The position numbers and the translations under genes were made by a program. Under the pieces are notes generated by a model, which searched no databases, was not told where the DNA came from, and saw only the letters and a list, made by a program, of their open reading frames with translations. Positions 23,421-35,304 of a DNA stretch of 64,000 nt are shown piece by piece; within the stretch, counting starts at the first letter, position 1; each line of letters opens with the position of its first letter. This DNA comes from Periconia sp. R9002 (taxonomy: Eukaryota; Ascomycota; Dothideomycetes; Pleosporales; Periconiaceae): the NCBI GenBank assembly GCA_023627715.1, contig JAMAHW010000022.1, forward strand, positions 248,001 through 312,000, read 5' to 3'.

Positions 23421-24624
23421 AGTAGGACTTGCGGGCTTGACCTGTTAAACATAATGTTGCTTCAGGCCACGTATGTTCACAAATATCTATATACACATAC
23501 CCATATTCACTATATTGGACTAGGATGCTTCTCGCCAATGGCAAAGTTCACGCCGTGGAGCGGCAGACATGGAGAACTACCTGAGCAATAATTTCGACAT
23601 CCAGACGCCATAGAGTCCGGGTGCAGATTCGAAGCAAGCCGTACGCCAGCGACAAACAAGACCGGCACCTCCTCCATCTAAGCTACCCGTGCCAGGCTCG
23701 AGGTAGCCCTAACCTTCGCACACATAGGCAGCGCTGGCCAGTCCTACAGCGTGGGGCAGGAACAAACCTGATGCCTGCCTACTCGGCCTCGTCGTCAACA
23801 CAATCGTATTCTGCACCGACATCAAGGCATTCGAACATCTCCCACCCGTGGTCGCCGGAGTAGGTCTCGCGACTTTGTTGCGCTCCACCGCACACAATGG
23901 TGCCCGAAGTTGCTGGTTGGAGAATCGACACCTGGGATCATGCTGCGGACGGGAAAGCCGTGGAAGTTTAGACAATATTCGAAGAGGATCTCCGTTTTTA
24001 AATGTTGAACTAGCTTGAGATTTATTGTAGATAGTATGGACGAATAGACTGATGTCAACCTGAAGCAGACTTGTTATGTTTAATCAGTAGCTTTTCGCAG
24101 ACTCCTGAACCCGCTCAGCCACCAATTAATTTAATGACTCCCGATCCTGAGTGCCTCTCTTTTTCTGACAGCATCTTAGTACAACGAGGACTTCTTCCCC
24201 CCGTGAATTCTGCTCGGATCCACACAGTGAAGAGAAAGACACTTATTCGCATATACCCCTCCAACTAGCGTATCAATCTTGCTTGCTGGGCATTTGCCTC
24301 AGCTCTTTGATCGCTCGTTCCAAAGAGTTGGGTTTCTCTGATTTTGCAAATTAGGGCCATGTTTAACGTCCCATGATATAACCGTGCGAGCCAGTCACTA
24401 AGAGCATGGGGAGTAGTCAAGACGGGGTAGGGAAACAAGTGCGAGAAAGCCTTCGCGGAGGCGCCTGGTATTGTTTTACACGTTTGGTACCAATACATAT
24501 GTATACAATCGCCAAACGCAGAGAAAAAATGCGATACGATGTGCGACGTTGCGATCAATGTGAGAACGAACATCATACACTGACTGATAAGAAAACCCGT
24601 TCACGACCAACGTCCAAAATAGAA

Positions 24625-25839
24625 CTACTCACTATCCTCCGTATCCCCATCAACCCTCTTCCTCTTCCCAGCCCCTACCGTCATCTTGATAGCCTCGAGC
24701 TCTTTCTGCGTGCCTTCCAACTTCTCCCTCTCCTCCTTTAACCTCTTCCGTCTCTGATCGTTACTTCCCTTCTGACAATCCTTGTCTTTGTCATACCCTA
24801 GCGGATGATTAACCAACAAGCGAATCTTCCAATCCTCGTACAGCACGTCCTTACAAACCCTTTTATTGAGTCTCAGCACCTCAATCACGTTCCTGAGCCG
24901 CTCTTCACACGTCGCGAACCTATCAGCTTCAAGGTCGCGTACGGGTTTTAGCGCTTTGTTGAACGACGCTGGGCCGCGGAAGCCATGCGTGCATCTGTCG
25001 AGGAGGAAAGTGAAGATTTGGCGGGCGGTGGCTTCGATGAGGAGCGGGTCGTAGCAGTTGGGAAGGAACATGCGTAGTGCATGCGAGCTTGGCGTATCTT
25101 TTACGGATTGTGTGTTGGTCAGGGCATGTGTGAGTTGCGTGACCCAGTACTCTGCGTTTTGAGAGACACTGTGGAGGGTGCTGTCGACTGTGGGGTCGAT
25201 TTGAGGTGGCTCGTGGACTTGGTAGCGGTAGTGTTGGGCTTGGTGCCATCGGTCCTGGATGGATTCTTGCGGGTTGGTTGGATGTGGAGGGTTGTATATT
25301 GTGTTGGTGGCGGATGATTTCGGTCTTTCATGTTCAAATTTGGCGTCTCTCTCTTGAGGATCTTGGTTTTGATAGTTTGCATAGGACGTGGTTACTGATG
25401 CCGTACTTGGGTGTGGTTTTCGGGCGTCTTGGTGCTGGTTTACTTTGAACTGCGGAGAAATAGGAGTGGGGAGGCCACAAGGAAATGGCGTGTTTTCATG
25501 TTTCTGGCAACTCGGTTGATGTGCGCGGTTGGAATAAAGTTGTTGAGGCGATCCTGAAACTATCGTCATCGGGAAAGCGCGATTTGGGGGATATTGGTGA
25601 TACATGCAACCCAATGCCGACATTTCCGGAGGCATTTTTGGGGCAACGTGGGAAAAAGAGGTTGGACGTTGATCGTTGTTCTGACTGGTCAAAGACTGCG
25701 TGGCGAGAAGAATGTGCGGGCACCCTATCACGATGTTAGTGTCTTGAATTTGAGACGCATTTGAAGACATACCTTCAGACTTAGTACTGCTTTCGCAATA
25801 CCTATCCGAGGAGCCACATGAAGTTTTGAAGTCGGCCAT
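24625..25839 (-). CDS. Orphan protein with disordered N-terminus and basic coiled-coil C-terminus
   Basis: The frame is open from the ATG at 25839 to the stop at 24625 (404 residues). Inside it, 25772-25725 has all the marks of an intron: GTATGT donor, CACTAAC branch site and ATAG acceptor. It is 48 nt long and in frame, so splicing would yield 388 residues and retention 404. The first half is Pro/Gln/Ser-rich and disordered. The second half (about residues 230-360) looks globular and helical (AEYWVTQLTHALTN, EATARQIFTFLLDRCTHGF, RLRNVIEVLRLNKRVCKDV). The C-terminus is a charged coiled coil (RRKRLKEEREKLE) followed by a basic KRKR patch. A nuclear role is plausible but I recognise no family. 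Confidence 0.65.
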   Translation of the reverse strand: MADFKTSCGSSDRYCESSTKSEGMSSNASQIQDTNIVIGCPHILLATQSLTSQNNDQRPTSFSHVAPKMPPEMSALGCMYHQYPPNRAFPMTIVSGSPQQLYSNRAHQPSCQKHENTPFPCGLPTPISPQFKVNQHQDARKPHPSTASVTTSYANYQNQDPQERDAKFEHERPKSSATNTIYNPPHPTNPQESIQDRWHQAQHYRYQVHEPPQIDPTVDSTLHSVSQNAEYWVTQLTHALTNTQSVKDTPSSHALRMFLPNCYDPLLIEATARQIFTFLLDRCTHGFRGPASFNKALKPVRDLEADRFATCEERLRNVIEVLRLNKRVCKDVLYEDWKIRLLVNHPLGYDKDKDCQKGSNDQRRKRLKEEREKLEGTQKELEAIKMTVGAGKRKRVDGDTEDSE

Positions 25840-27603
25840 GATTTGAAAAGAGTTGCGTAAAATGAAACTGCGATCTTATGTATTGGACGACTAGAGTAGA
25901 TGATAGTGATGTAAGAAAGGATGAAGAGGCTTCGAACCACCGAATCTTATAGTGCTATCAGGCGTGCTGTGAATTTTCGCGACTTCCTTACGGATTACTT
26001 GAATTTATGAAGGTCTTTTATATCGAAATTCATTTGAAAGTACTGTGACAGTGCTTTCCGGTACATGTGATTCCCGTCCGCAAAAAGTTCTAGCAGTCCA
26101 TGATTAGTTGATTACAGTCATAATGCTAGCAAGCATGCACTCCTAAGTCGGATTCACAGCGCTGGAAGCTGTAGTGTGGGTCTAACGGTGAGGTTTAATT
26201 ATCTTCCTCGAGAACTCATATCTTATTTGGCAGACTTAAGCGGAAAGGAAATGTCCTAGGACGACCGTCAGTCAGTGTCTGGAAGTCAAAATGTGGATAG
26301 AAGTTAAGTCGATGGATGTTTGGCTTAGCTTGGCACTGTAGACATTGATGATCAGAGCAGAATTTGCACAATATGAGCCACCCTTTTCTGAAGTGAAACG
26401 AAGTGAAATTCAAAGATGCCTAGGTATTTTGAGCTCATTGAAGCGCCCATTCCAGTCATTGGGATTCTGTAGTGGACAACAAGGTGATATGTGATTCAAA
26501 CCTGTGACATACTAGTACTGTTCGCCAGCTGAGTCACATTCACCGCTAGGTGGGTTCACGGCATTCACTACAGCTGTAAGTAACATTCACCACAAGAGAT
26601 GCACACTAGTGTGCTGCCGATATCTGTCTTTGAAGAGTCTACAGACGTCGTATAATCGTGGTATTGGTAGAGTAAAGATAACCCTTTCCGGGTAGTACAG
26701 TAGAGGCCTGGTTCCTATGCACACTGACTAGCGCTCGCTACAACCACTCGGAGATGTCTTGAAGGATCGATTAGGATAAGAAGCCAAGGACACAGTGCAG
26801 GACGGGATGATCCAAAATGGCAAGTATCCATAGCCTGATTGGGTTGCGAAGTTGGTAGTAGTTCGGAAAGAGAGTGTTCCATGGTACGCACGTACACTTT
26901 GTCGGAATGTCGCGCGATCATCAGCGGACTTGCTGCTGATAAGTACTTCGCAAGCCTTTGAATGAGACGAAAGTTCCGCCTCCGTGAAAAGAACAGGATT
27001 TGAAGGTCACGTGGACGGGACAACTGTATGGCCCTGTTCGCTTATCCTGAGGCTGAAACCCACAAGGGGCTCGGAACCGCAGCATCCGGCTGTGATGGAA
27101 AACAAGGCGCTTTCGCATCGCAAAAACATACAGCAGAGGGATGCAAAATATTCATTGCGCAGCCGCAAAAGGTGATGCTATTCGTTTGGTTTTGGAAGGC
27201 CTGATATTCAATATTTTTGGGTTGTGGAGAAGCAAATGGTGGCGATGCGAACGTGATCACAGTCTACATATATAGAAAGGCGTGGGCGCTTAGCAGTCCA
27301 GTCAAAATGCATGAGACGTGGCACGTCCGGGACTTGGAGATCTAGCACGCAACGTCTCAGACCTGTCACATCTCTCAACCGTGTGATGGTGGATCGTAGC
27401 TTGATAAATGCCTATGCCCTGGCGCGTGGCCTGATTTTTTACCAACCACTCGTTCACTGCAGCTTCGACCTAGTTTCTTAGGTATCTCTCCCTCTGCTCA
27501 TCAATTTTCTTCTTTAGTGCTGGTCCACTCCCTCTTTAATACATACGCTCTTTACGTTTACTGAAGCTTGACGCTTAGTACACCAACCCCATCAATCGCC
27601 ACG
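25840..27603. other. Gene-poor spacer
   Basis: This 1.76-kb stretch lies between divergent genes. Frames are short and without domain character. The last about 150 bases are pyrimidine-rich and likely form the leader of the gene at 27604. No terminal inverted repeats or transposase remnants are recognisable. Confidence 0.45.
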
Positions 27604-28089
27604 ATGCAGCTCCTCGCCAACCTTCTCGCAATCTTCGCCATCTTCCAGATCGCTATCGCGGCTGGAGCAGACAAATTTCCCATCGATGGACTCGTTGCGC
27701 GCCAGGCAGCAACTGGAGCTACTACGGGTGGTGTAGATCCATGCGTCGACTACTCCATCACAGCCAACATGTCGGTCATCAGCGCAAATAGTTCATACCG
27801 GGCCGCATTCATGCAGAAGGCTCCCGTCGGTACCATCGCCACTGCGAGCATGCTGAATGCTGCTCAAGCCAAGCTCCCCAAACTCACCGCAGACGTCAAT
27901 TTAAACAACCAGTGTGGCAACTTGACCACTGTCGCACTTACCGAGGCCGCCAACAACTTCACCAAAGGAATCGTCGCACAATTCACGACCGAGGGTCTGC
28001 CCGTGGGCATCGTTGCTGATTGGAGAGTGATTTTCAGTGTTATCTTTTGCTGTGTCTGTCTCTCTGTTGTCTGGGTTTTCGCAGAGTAA
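27604..28089 (+). CDS. Small secreted protein with N-glycosylation sites and C-terminal hydrophobic tail
   Basis: A single exon gives 161 residues. The ATG at 27604 begins a clear signal peptide (MQLLANLLAIFAIFQIAIAAG). The mature part contains a possible dibasic-type or Kex2-like point near LVARQ, two cysteines (DPCVDYS, NNQCGNL) that could form one disulphide, and several N-X-S/T sequons (NMS, NSS, NLT, NFT). The last about 20 residues (VIFSVIFCCVCLSVVWVFAE) are hydrophobic and could be a transmembrane helix or a GPI-attachment signal. No catalytic motif is present. This profile is that of a cell-surface or candidate effector-type protein, but no function can be assigned. A missed intron near the tail, giving a different C-terminus, cannot be excluded. 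Confidence 0.7.
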   Translation: MQLLANLLAIFAIFQIAIAAGADKFPIDGLVARQAATGATTGGVDPCVDYSITANMSVISANSSYRAAFMQKAPVGTIATASMLNAAQAKLPKLTADVNLNNQCGNLTTVALTEAANNFTKGIVAQFTTEGLPVGIVADWRVIFSVIFCCVCLSVVWVFAE

Positions 28090-29768
28090 TTTTCAACATG
28101 ATGATGGGTTGGACAGTATGAGTGGTGAAGAAGGAGTGCAGATAAGGACTACTTGAGTAGGGAGATTGCCCCGCGGAAGGCTAGTCGCCAATGAGTACAG
28201 GACTAGGGAATATGAGTGTTCGGTAATGAACTGTTGGGCAGTTCGACTTTTGTATCCGTATTTTGTTATGATATCCAATCGGAAATTGATTCCCATGTCT
28301 AAACTCCAAACATCGATACTCGAAGCAGCTAGATACGCGTTCTGGATACTAGATCTGTCTTGTGTTTTTTGCATCGCTCCACTCCGGGATCCATCGTTTC
28401 GAGCTGTTAGCGTACGCGAAGTATGGATCGGGCTGTTGGCACCATTTGGATGGGGGCCGAAGCTAAAATCGCCTTGCGAGAGTTGTTTCCGTGAGCGTAG
28501 AAGGGTCTTTTCAGAAGAGCATAACAAAATTTCTACATTTGGGTCTACAATTGAGATGACTACGCAGAAAAGGGCAGCTCAGTACCCTAGGAAGGCTGGT
28601 GTCTATCTTTTTGAGTAGGCAGCCAGTTAAATGCCAGTCATCAATTGACCAACATAATGCTCCCTACCATGTTCCAATCCTCATTCCTTCGGAGTCGTCA
28701 TCATCGGCCTGTGCCAAATCACACTACGGTCGTGTCCTTCCACATCTAGGCTAGAGTATCCGGCCTCTCCGAGCCATCGGTGCTTTGGATATATTGTTAG
28801 ACTGCTAGTATACATAAGGAAACATGCCTAAAACCACTGCTAATGGCATTGTAGACTAGCTGTCGCCTGTAGCACAGGTTAGTCTACACGTGTATTCCAT
28901 GTGGCCTGAACTGCTGTTCCACAAAAACGCAGTTGAGCCCAGAACAGGCAATGGGAGTGAAGCCCGACAACCTATCAAGTCATACTCCGGACATTCCTAA
29001 GCCGGCTGAACTGCTGTGCTGAGCAAAATACGGAGCCGACACGTGGGATGAGCAGAACGTCTTCATCAAACCGGGGCTGTAGGAAACAGCCCCCGATAAC
29101 TGCCATCAAATCTCGTATGTACCCGTTGTGCTTCCCTTTTGGCTTCAGTGCGTCAGCATCATTCAGCCTGACTCCAGGAGAGCTCTAGGTTCGGACTGAT
29201 CGACGCACGTTACAGCCCATAAGATTGGTGCGAGAGCACGGATCATCCATGCTCCACCCGCGCATTCCACGTTTACCAAATGAGAGAATGAGAATGACAG
29301 CTTGGCGCGGGGATGGTGTGCAGGACAATACCTGGATTCGACAAGTGATTTGTACGGGTTCAATTCGCCTATCATACAATGGTAGCATTGATGGGTAAGT
29401 GGACAGGGAGTCCCTACCGCCTGGCACCCTGGTCCACTGCTCGTTCTTTCAAAATCCATTCATAGCCGTGCAAACCCAGCACAAATCTTTCCGACTCTGG
29501 GAGGAGCAAAAAGCAAACGTCCGCCAGCACTCCCTTATGTATTAGCGATCGTGCCACCGCCTCGCCGATCGGTTCTCCGCTCGTTTGTTTTCGTTTTCAA
29601 CTACCTACTACGCCCCGTGTGCTTGGTGTGCGGTTCCATTCCTTTCAACTTCGCTGGTTTCGAGGATACAATTCATTCTACCGGGCCCCTATTACCCCTT
29701 GGAGCGTCGTCAACATTTTCAAGTGAAACCATTATACAGTACAGGCGAAAGCCTTCAAACCTTCCATC
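28090..29768. other. Gene-poor spacer before receptor gene
   Basis: This 1.68-kb stretch contains overlapping frames on both strands (28166-28618 plus, 28093-28527 minus), neither with domain, signal peptide or splice support. The right-hand 300 bases are the likely promoter and leader of the receptor gene at 29769. Confidence 0.45.
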
Positions 29769-31112
29769 ATGGGGGGAGGAGATGCTATGCTCACTACCCT
29801 CATTGAGTTGGTGTCTAGTCCACCCGATCCGAACGAAGTAGTACCTCTAGCAAACAAATCCCACACCGTCTATGGAGCTACATTACCATTTCATGTAAGC
29901 ATACGTTAGGCGTAGCCTTATCAAATAGGTATAATGGACTAAACATAACTAGATCATATCATGGTTTGCCGTATCATTTCGGTTATACACTCGATTCAAG
30001 GTCGTCCGCGAGCCAGGGATTGACGATTATCTTATAATCTTGGGAGCTTTGTTCAACCTTGTCTCTTTGATAGCCTTGTTATCCAGTATGTTTGCTCGAT
30101 CACCCGCACACAAAGGGGAAGCATCAACTGACAATCTCACGAACCAGGTCTGAACTTCGGGCTCGGAACCCACATTAGAGACATCTTCCTGAATCACCCG
30201 CAGAACCTGGGCCCATGCCTGAAATGGCTCTACATCAACAACGCGACGTACTTCAATTGCTCGGGCATTGTCAAGATGTCGCTTCTTTTCCAATACTATC
30301 GCATCTTCAAACATGGCGCAACGCGCTGGGTCTGCCACTTCGTTATGGCTCTAGTTGTTGTGTGGACCGTCATTGGTTTCTTCCAAGGCTGGTTTCCGTG
30401 TTTCCCCGTACGCGGTTTCTGGGATCGTATGATAACTCCTCCTCCCAAGTGCTGGGGGCTTGGTTATGGGAATCTTGACAGCGCTAGAATGGCGCTGTAT
30501 GGGTTCGCGGCCAGCAATATGGGACTCGATGCAGTCATCTTCGCCATCCCCATGTCGGTTTACTTCAGGCCTGGAATTGGACGAAGGGAAATTATCGCAC
30601 TGACGGCGTTGTTCTCGTTAGGCTCAATGTAAGTTCACAATACTTACCATCTATCCTGTTCAGCAAATTGAGAACACAAACTAACAAAGCCACGCAGTGT
30701 CGTCCTGATGGCTATCCTCCGCCTTTGGTCCATCGCTCGCCACGACGGAAGCCACGTGACCAGCTTCGATTTCCCATGGTGGTTCCCTCAGGCCCTCATC
30801 TTCTCGTCGCTCGAAGTCGACTTCGCCATCATCACAGCTTCGATCCCCATCTTCTGGCCCGTCATCGTGGCCTCGATGCCACAAATTTTCGTCACTCAAG
30901 AAATTCACGTCACGACGCACTCACGCCTCGATGATGGAAACGAGTTCGAGATGGGCCGTCCGCAGTCGCTCAAGAGCAACGCGAGTACCGAGGGCTTGAC
31001 CCGCGTTGCGACCAGCGGTGGAAAGATGGACTACAACGATCCCTTTGCGAGCCAAATGTCGCAGAATCGTGTCGAGATTGGGGTCAAGTCGTCGAGAAAG
31101 TGGGGTAGATAG
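29769..31112 (+). CDS. Fungal rhodopsin-domain integral membrane protein (PTH11/SAT4-like receptor)
   Basis: I read four exons, 29769-29894, 29953-30085, 30148-30628 and 30698-31112, giving 384 residues with consistent phases. The protein has about seven hydrophobic helices. Segments FRLYTRFKVVREPGIDDYLI, FGLGTHI, YINNATYFNCSGIVKMSLLFQYYRIF and the final PQALIFSSLEVDFAIITASIPIFWPVI are characteristic of the fungal rhodopsin (formerly DUF/SAT4) family. Members resemble G-protein-coupled receptors; the best studied, Pth11 of the rice blast fungus, senses surface cues. This member has no N-terminal CFEM domain. The cytosolic C-terminal tail is Ser/Asp-rich and ends in a basic patch (KSSRKWGR). 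Ligand and signalling are unknown. The next two genes are a regulator and an exporter. Confidence 0.88.
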
Positions 31113-32493
31113 GTGCTTTTTCTGACGGCTGTGATGTGGTTTATGTTTATTTTTTTTTCTACTAGCTTCACCGAATACCATTTGGTTTTCCACTCTTCCT
31201 CGAAGAGTCTTTGCTTGTTCTCTTCTACTCGTTGCTTTTGCAACGAAAATGCAAGGATGATGCCGTTTGACAACGTTTTGCCCAGTCTCGCCTATGTACG
31301 TGCGGGTGCGACGGCTTTTTAACGTGTTGATCAGGCAAATGCCACGCCCATCAATACTTTCACCAAGCAAGTATTCGCGAGCCGTTGAACACGGGAAAAT
31401 AGACAAGGGAGAGAGAAAATTTTCCAAACCTGTTTCGGTGCAATCGGATTGTATAGCACGCCAGCACATCAACTGATAATAGAACACTGCGCGATATCAA
31501 TAAGTATTCAGGCACCGAACACCTGGTTCCCTCGAAGGGGGGCGAGCATCCACCGGATCCCACCTGATAAGCGAAGAGGGAAAAACACGCAATTCATCCT
31601 GCGATCCTTTTACCCGCCATCGAAACGGACGGATGACTCTGAGTAATGTTCCTAGTCTATATCCGACTCCGTAGTGCGCTATGCCACACACGTGGAAACC
31701 CGCAGCCGCTGCAAAAAGTAAACATCCAACACGTCAGCCTGTCAGCTCACTAGCCGGAATTGTATACAGACATGAATCACCGTTTTGTCGACGCGAATCC
31801 GATGTTCGCTGTGCTAGGTATGTGCTGTTCGACTCCACAGGTGGCCTCACTCCTGGTCTTTTTTATTTTCTTTTTTCTAATTCTTTCTTTTTCCAATTTT
31901 CCTTCTCTAATTTTGCAAGATCAGAGACTAAAGGTGCTGGCTGGCTGACGGGTTGAGTAAGCGGTGACAATGCGCCACATCAGCAGCCACTGGCACACCG
32001 ATAGTCAATGTCTCGGAGAGGCTGAGAAAAGCTGGAAAGAATCCATGCGCATGAAAATGTTGAGAAGTCACTCTGCTTTTTGAGTTGGGTGGGAGGTCAG
32101 GACATAATCGTAAGGATATTAATTTATTCAGCATGTCCGAGTCTACTCAAATTCAAATGTGTTGTACATGTTTATATTGTACAGTCCAAGCTGCAAGCAC
32201 AGAAGTGCGTAGTCCAATTGGAACCCTTTTCGGCGCGTATTCCCACCTAATAACATACTCGCAGGGGTTGCAGTGCCCATTAGGTGTCGGTTTTGTAGCG
32301 CTCGTTCTGGGATACCCAATGGGTAATGGCAAAAAGCAAGGTATACCATCGCTAGCGCGCACGAACCGCCCGAAAGTGAGAAAGAAAAGGCGGTTTCTGA
32401 CACGAGAAGTCTCGTGGAAAGATCGTGAGTAACTGGCGCAATCATCTCGGGGGCATTACTCCAACGAAACTTGCTCTTTGCGTCGTCAGGCTC
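31113..32493. other. Convergent intergenic spacer
   Basis: This 1.38-kb stretch lies between the 3' ends of the receptor gene (plus) and the zinc-cluster gene (minus). T-rich runs occur at 31145-31160 and 31858-31915. No coding frame is convincing. Confidence 0.5.
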
Positions 32494-34932
32494 CTAGGCG
32501 AATATATTTGGGAAGAGCAACTCGTCCGAGAAGGTCATCCACGATGTGTCCATAACATCGAAGCCCATTGCTATGTTTGCGGTTTCAAACGAGTCCTGCC
32601 CAAGACCTCCATCCATCGTTGGGACTGATGATGATGTTGAAATTGGCACCGCCGTTGTTGCTGCAACCATCGCGTCGTGATGGTCTAAATGCTCCTTCCA
32701 CACTCTAATTTTTGCCTTCAGAATTTCAGGTGCTTTTGAGAAAGTGTTTTCGTTTGACCCACCCAGCTCTGTCAGTTCCTTATGGGCGACTTCCATCATG
32801 GTCACGCTACGGGAAATGTAGTAGACGGGATCGGCTGTTGCGCGCGACACGCTGCGGTCCCAGTTCGGATAGTCCAGTACAGAGAGCTTGTAGAGAAGTT
32901 GCAAAGTATGCATCCATGAAAAGACCATCGATAGATTCACGCTGCCAAACTTCATTCCCGTCAAGCTATCAAGAGCCGATTTACAGCTGTGAAGGCAAGT
33001 GGTAAGGTAGGTAATGCATAGGAGGTTGATGCTAGGGTCGGGCATGGGCGTTGCATTAGTGAATGTGCATGCAATATTGACTATGGACTCATGGACAAGA
33101 ATCGAAGCATCTGGGAAATTTTGGTTAGCGTATGATGGGTTTGAATTGAAGGGGCGGTATTTCAATGACTAGTATATCATCTCTCGCGGCTTTCGATCAA
33201 ATGGGACACTCACTATGAATGCTAGTCTGGACCGCTCCTAAACAATGTTCCGTCAGATATGAAAACACCCCAATTGGAACACCACTCACTGCTTTGCCGT
33301 TCATCTTGACCCAACTCATTCTCGGTTTCCTCGAGCATTGTGCGTAACAGTTTCACATGCATCAGAACAGATGACACTTCGCGAGGTGCTTCACATGTGT
33401 GTTTGATCACCTTAGATGCTTCCGTTTTAATCTTGTGTACGCGAACAAGTGCTACCAATATTCTATCTCCCGGACCCTCCGCATTGAGTAGTAGTTCTCG
33501 ACATGTATCGTCCAGCGATGGAGACCTAAATACAAGAGTGTGTCAGTGGATTATACGAGCATGATGAGCGCAAAGAATCCTATACAATGCGCTGAAGATC
33601 TGGACTCAAATCCGCTGAAGGATTGGGTCATGCGTAACATACCATTGCCAGGGTTCATACTTGATATAGGCAGACACACTAGAGTCCGTTAGCAGCTTGA
33701 CATGGATGGAAAAATGAATCACCGAGGGGAGATTCACATACATAGCGCTAATAATGTAATACGCGAGAACTGCCCTTCTTTCTTCGTTGGTCGAAGGTCC
33801 TTTGGATTCTGGCACATCATAGAGTGGAGGAGCCACTTTGGAGACACAAAACTAAAGTAAATGTTAACTCTGTTATTTTCGGAGTGCCCCTGACTGCAGG
33901 TTAATTTAAAAAGAATTGTCACATACGGGTACGTTGTGTTTTACAAGCCGCATATCTCTGATCAACGCTCCACATATACAAGACCACATCCCGATGTCTG
34001 GTCTTGCGCTGGTGAAGAATATTTGCCTGCTCGGTATTCACCCGTAAATAGCCAATCTCACAAACAAAACTTTGAAGGGTCAATCAGAATACTCGTACCA
34101 TATCGTAGCTATCAGCGTTGCAAAGACGAGGTCAAGACCTCTTTCACTCCTAGCTATCACTCGCAGCGCAATCTCTTCTCTCAGCAATTTTGCTCGCGCT
34201 CTTTGTCGCTCACCGGAAAATTCACATAGAACCCCAATAGCTTCGAAGGTTAGAGGCCGCTCTTGCACAAATTGCTCAACAGACTGCTCCTTTGGTATAT
34301 GAAGTAAAGGGAAGTGCACCAAGAAAGTTTTTGTGAAGAGGTCCAAGATTTGGCTGGCATCTAACTGCCGTGATTGAGCTGACGATGGTGGAGAGGGTGT
34401 AGGCAAATATGCATCAGAGCATTCCTCCTGACTTCTAAATCATTAGTGTTTAAGACTACGTCTGAGAAATGCCACGTACTCTGATGAACCGCATGGTTTA
34501 CCCCGGCGCGAAGGTAATTCGGTAGTAAACTGGCCTAGCTGAGTGAACGAGGCTGACGCAGTTGTACGAGTAGAATTTGGAGTCTGCTGTGCTTGAAGTA
34601 ACGATACCAAGTTATCAAGCTTGTCTTCAAGTTTCGAGGTTTTGGATGCGGATGAATTAGGTCTCCTTGCAGATCGCTTCCTAACAGAGGTCGAGGGATG
34701 ACAGTCCTTGGATAAACGGTGACAGCTGCAAAGGTGTCAGTGTAGAAATCAACACAATGCAATCCCATTATTGTTAAATCAAATCACTGTTTTCTCTGAA
34801 CGAATGGATGGCTTACCGCTCGCAGCTGTTTCCATCGTCGCGCAGAATGCATTTGCACTTGGCTTTGACGCAGTTCGAACATGCATGGCCATACGCCGCC
34901 GAGGATTTTGGTCCGCTAGTTTGTGAACTCAT
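32494..34932 (-). CDS. Zn2Cys6 transcription factor with fungal middle homology region
   Basis: This is a probable DNA-binding regulator. I read eight exons: 34932-34817, 34725-34480, 34434-34099, 34026-33927, 33851-33643, 33525-33290, 33237-33214 (a 24-nt microexon) and 33110-32494, giving 627 residues with consistent phase throughout. The zinc cluster is complete only after the first splice: Cys18, Cys21, Cys28, Cys37, Cys40 and Cys47, spacing CX2CX6CX8CX2CX6C. A basic linker and a short helical dimerisation segment (LEDKLDNLVSLLQAQQ) follow. The remainder (LFTKTFLVHFPLLH, MWSCICGALIRDMRLVKH, and a Ser-rich tail) fits the fungal-specific middle homology region. It is divergent from an MFS exporter 372 bp away, suggesting it controls that exporter. 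The microexon and last acceptor are the least certain junctions. Confidence 0.85.
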
Positions 34933-35304
34933 GTTGTAAGCAGCGGCTTTGCAGAAATGAATTCCGTAGTTGTATATTGCAGGGTAGGGGGTAGGAGGTA
35001 TGTGATGTATTATAGCGGCTTTCAAAAAGCGGGATTCGCTCAATCCCGGTTGCCGCTTCCGTGTAGGACGGTCTCTCATTGGTCAACCTTGAGCGGGTTT
35101 CAATAGCCACGGAATTCAGATGCATCCGCACTAAATTGGAAATCAGACGGTAGCTGCCTGATTACCTTTATTAAATAATACCAGTAGAAAGCCAACTTCG
35201 TTTTTTTGTCACTCTTTTCTCAGGCAGCAGTTTTTCGACTTCCTTATTTTCGTACACTCCTTCAGTTAATACTAGTAATTGTTTGCCAACCAACCGAGCC
35301 CGTC
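34933..35304. promoter_or_regulatory. Divergent promoter of zinc-cluster regulator and MFS exporter
   Basis: This 372-bp interval separates the two start codons. It contains CGG-TTG-CCG, an everted or inverted CGG pair with 3-bp spacing, at 35047-35055, another CCG at 35059-35061, and two direct copies of AGCGGCTTT (34942-34950 and 35014-35022). An ATTGG (reverse CCAAT) is at about 35078. CGG triplet pairs are the usual Zn2Cys6 binding pattern, so the regulator may bind here and control both genes. This is inferred from motifs alone. Confidence 0.45.

Larger units (their letters stand above)
22123..24624. other. Gene-poor AT-rich region carrying a decayed gene fragment
   Basis: This 2.5-kb stretch has no confident gene. 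It holds a TACA microsatellite (22172-22188), AT-rich sequence at about 22500-22900, a short fragment homologous to the gene at 40408-41772 (22803-22846), and one 130-codon frame of doubtful status (23028-23420). Possible TATA-like motifs near 22673 and 22914 lack a clear downstream gene. Confidence 0.55.

Noticed and set aside
28093..28618. Overlapping frames on both strands (144 and 150 codons)
   Set aside because: Neither shows a domain, signal peptide, splice site or biased codon use, and they overlap each other.
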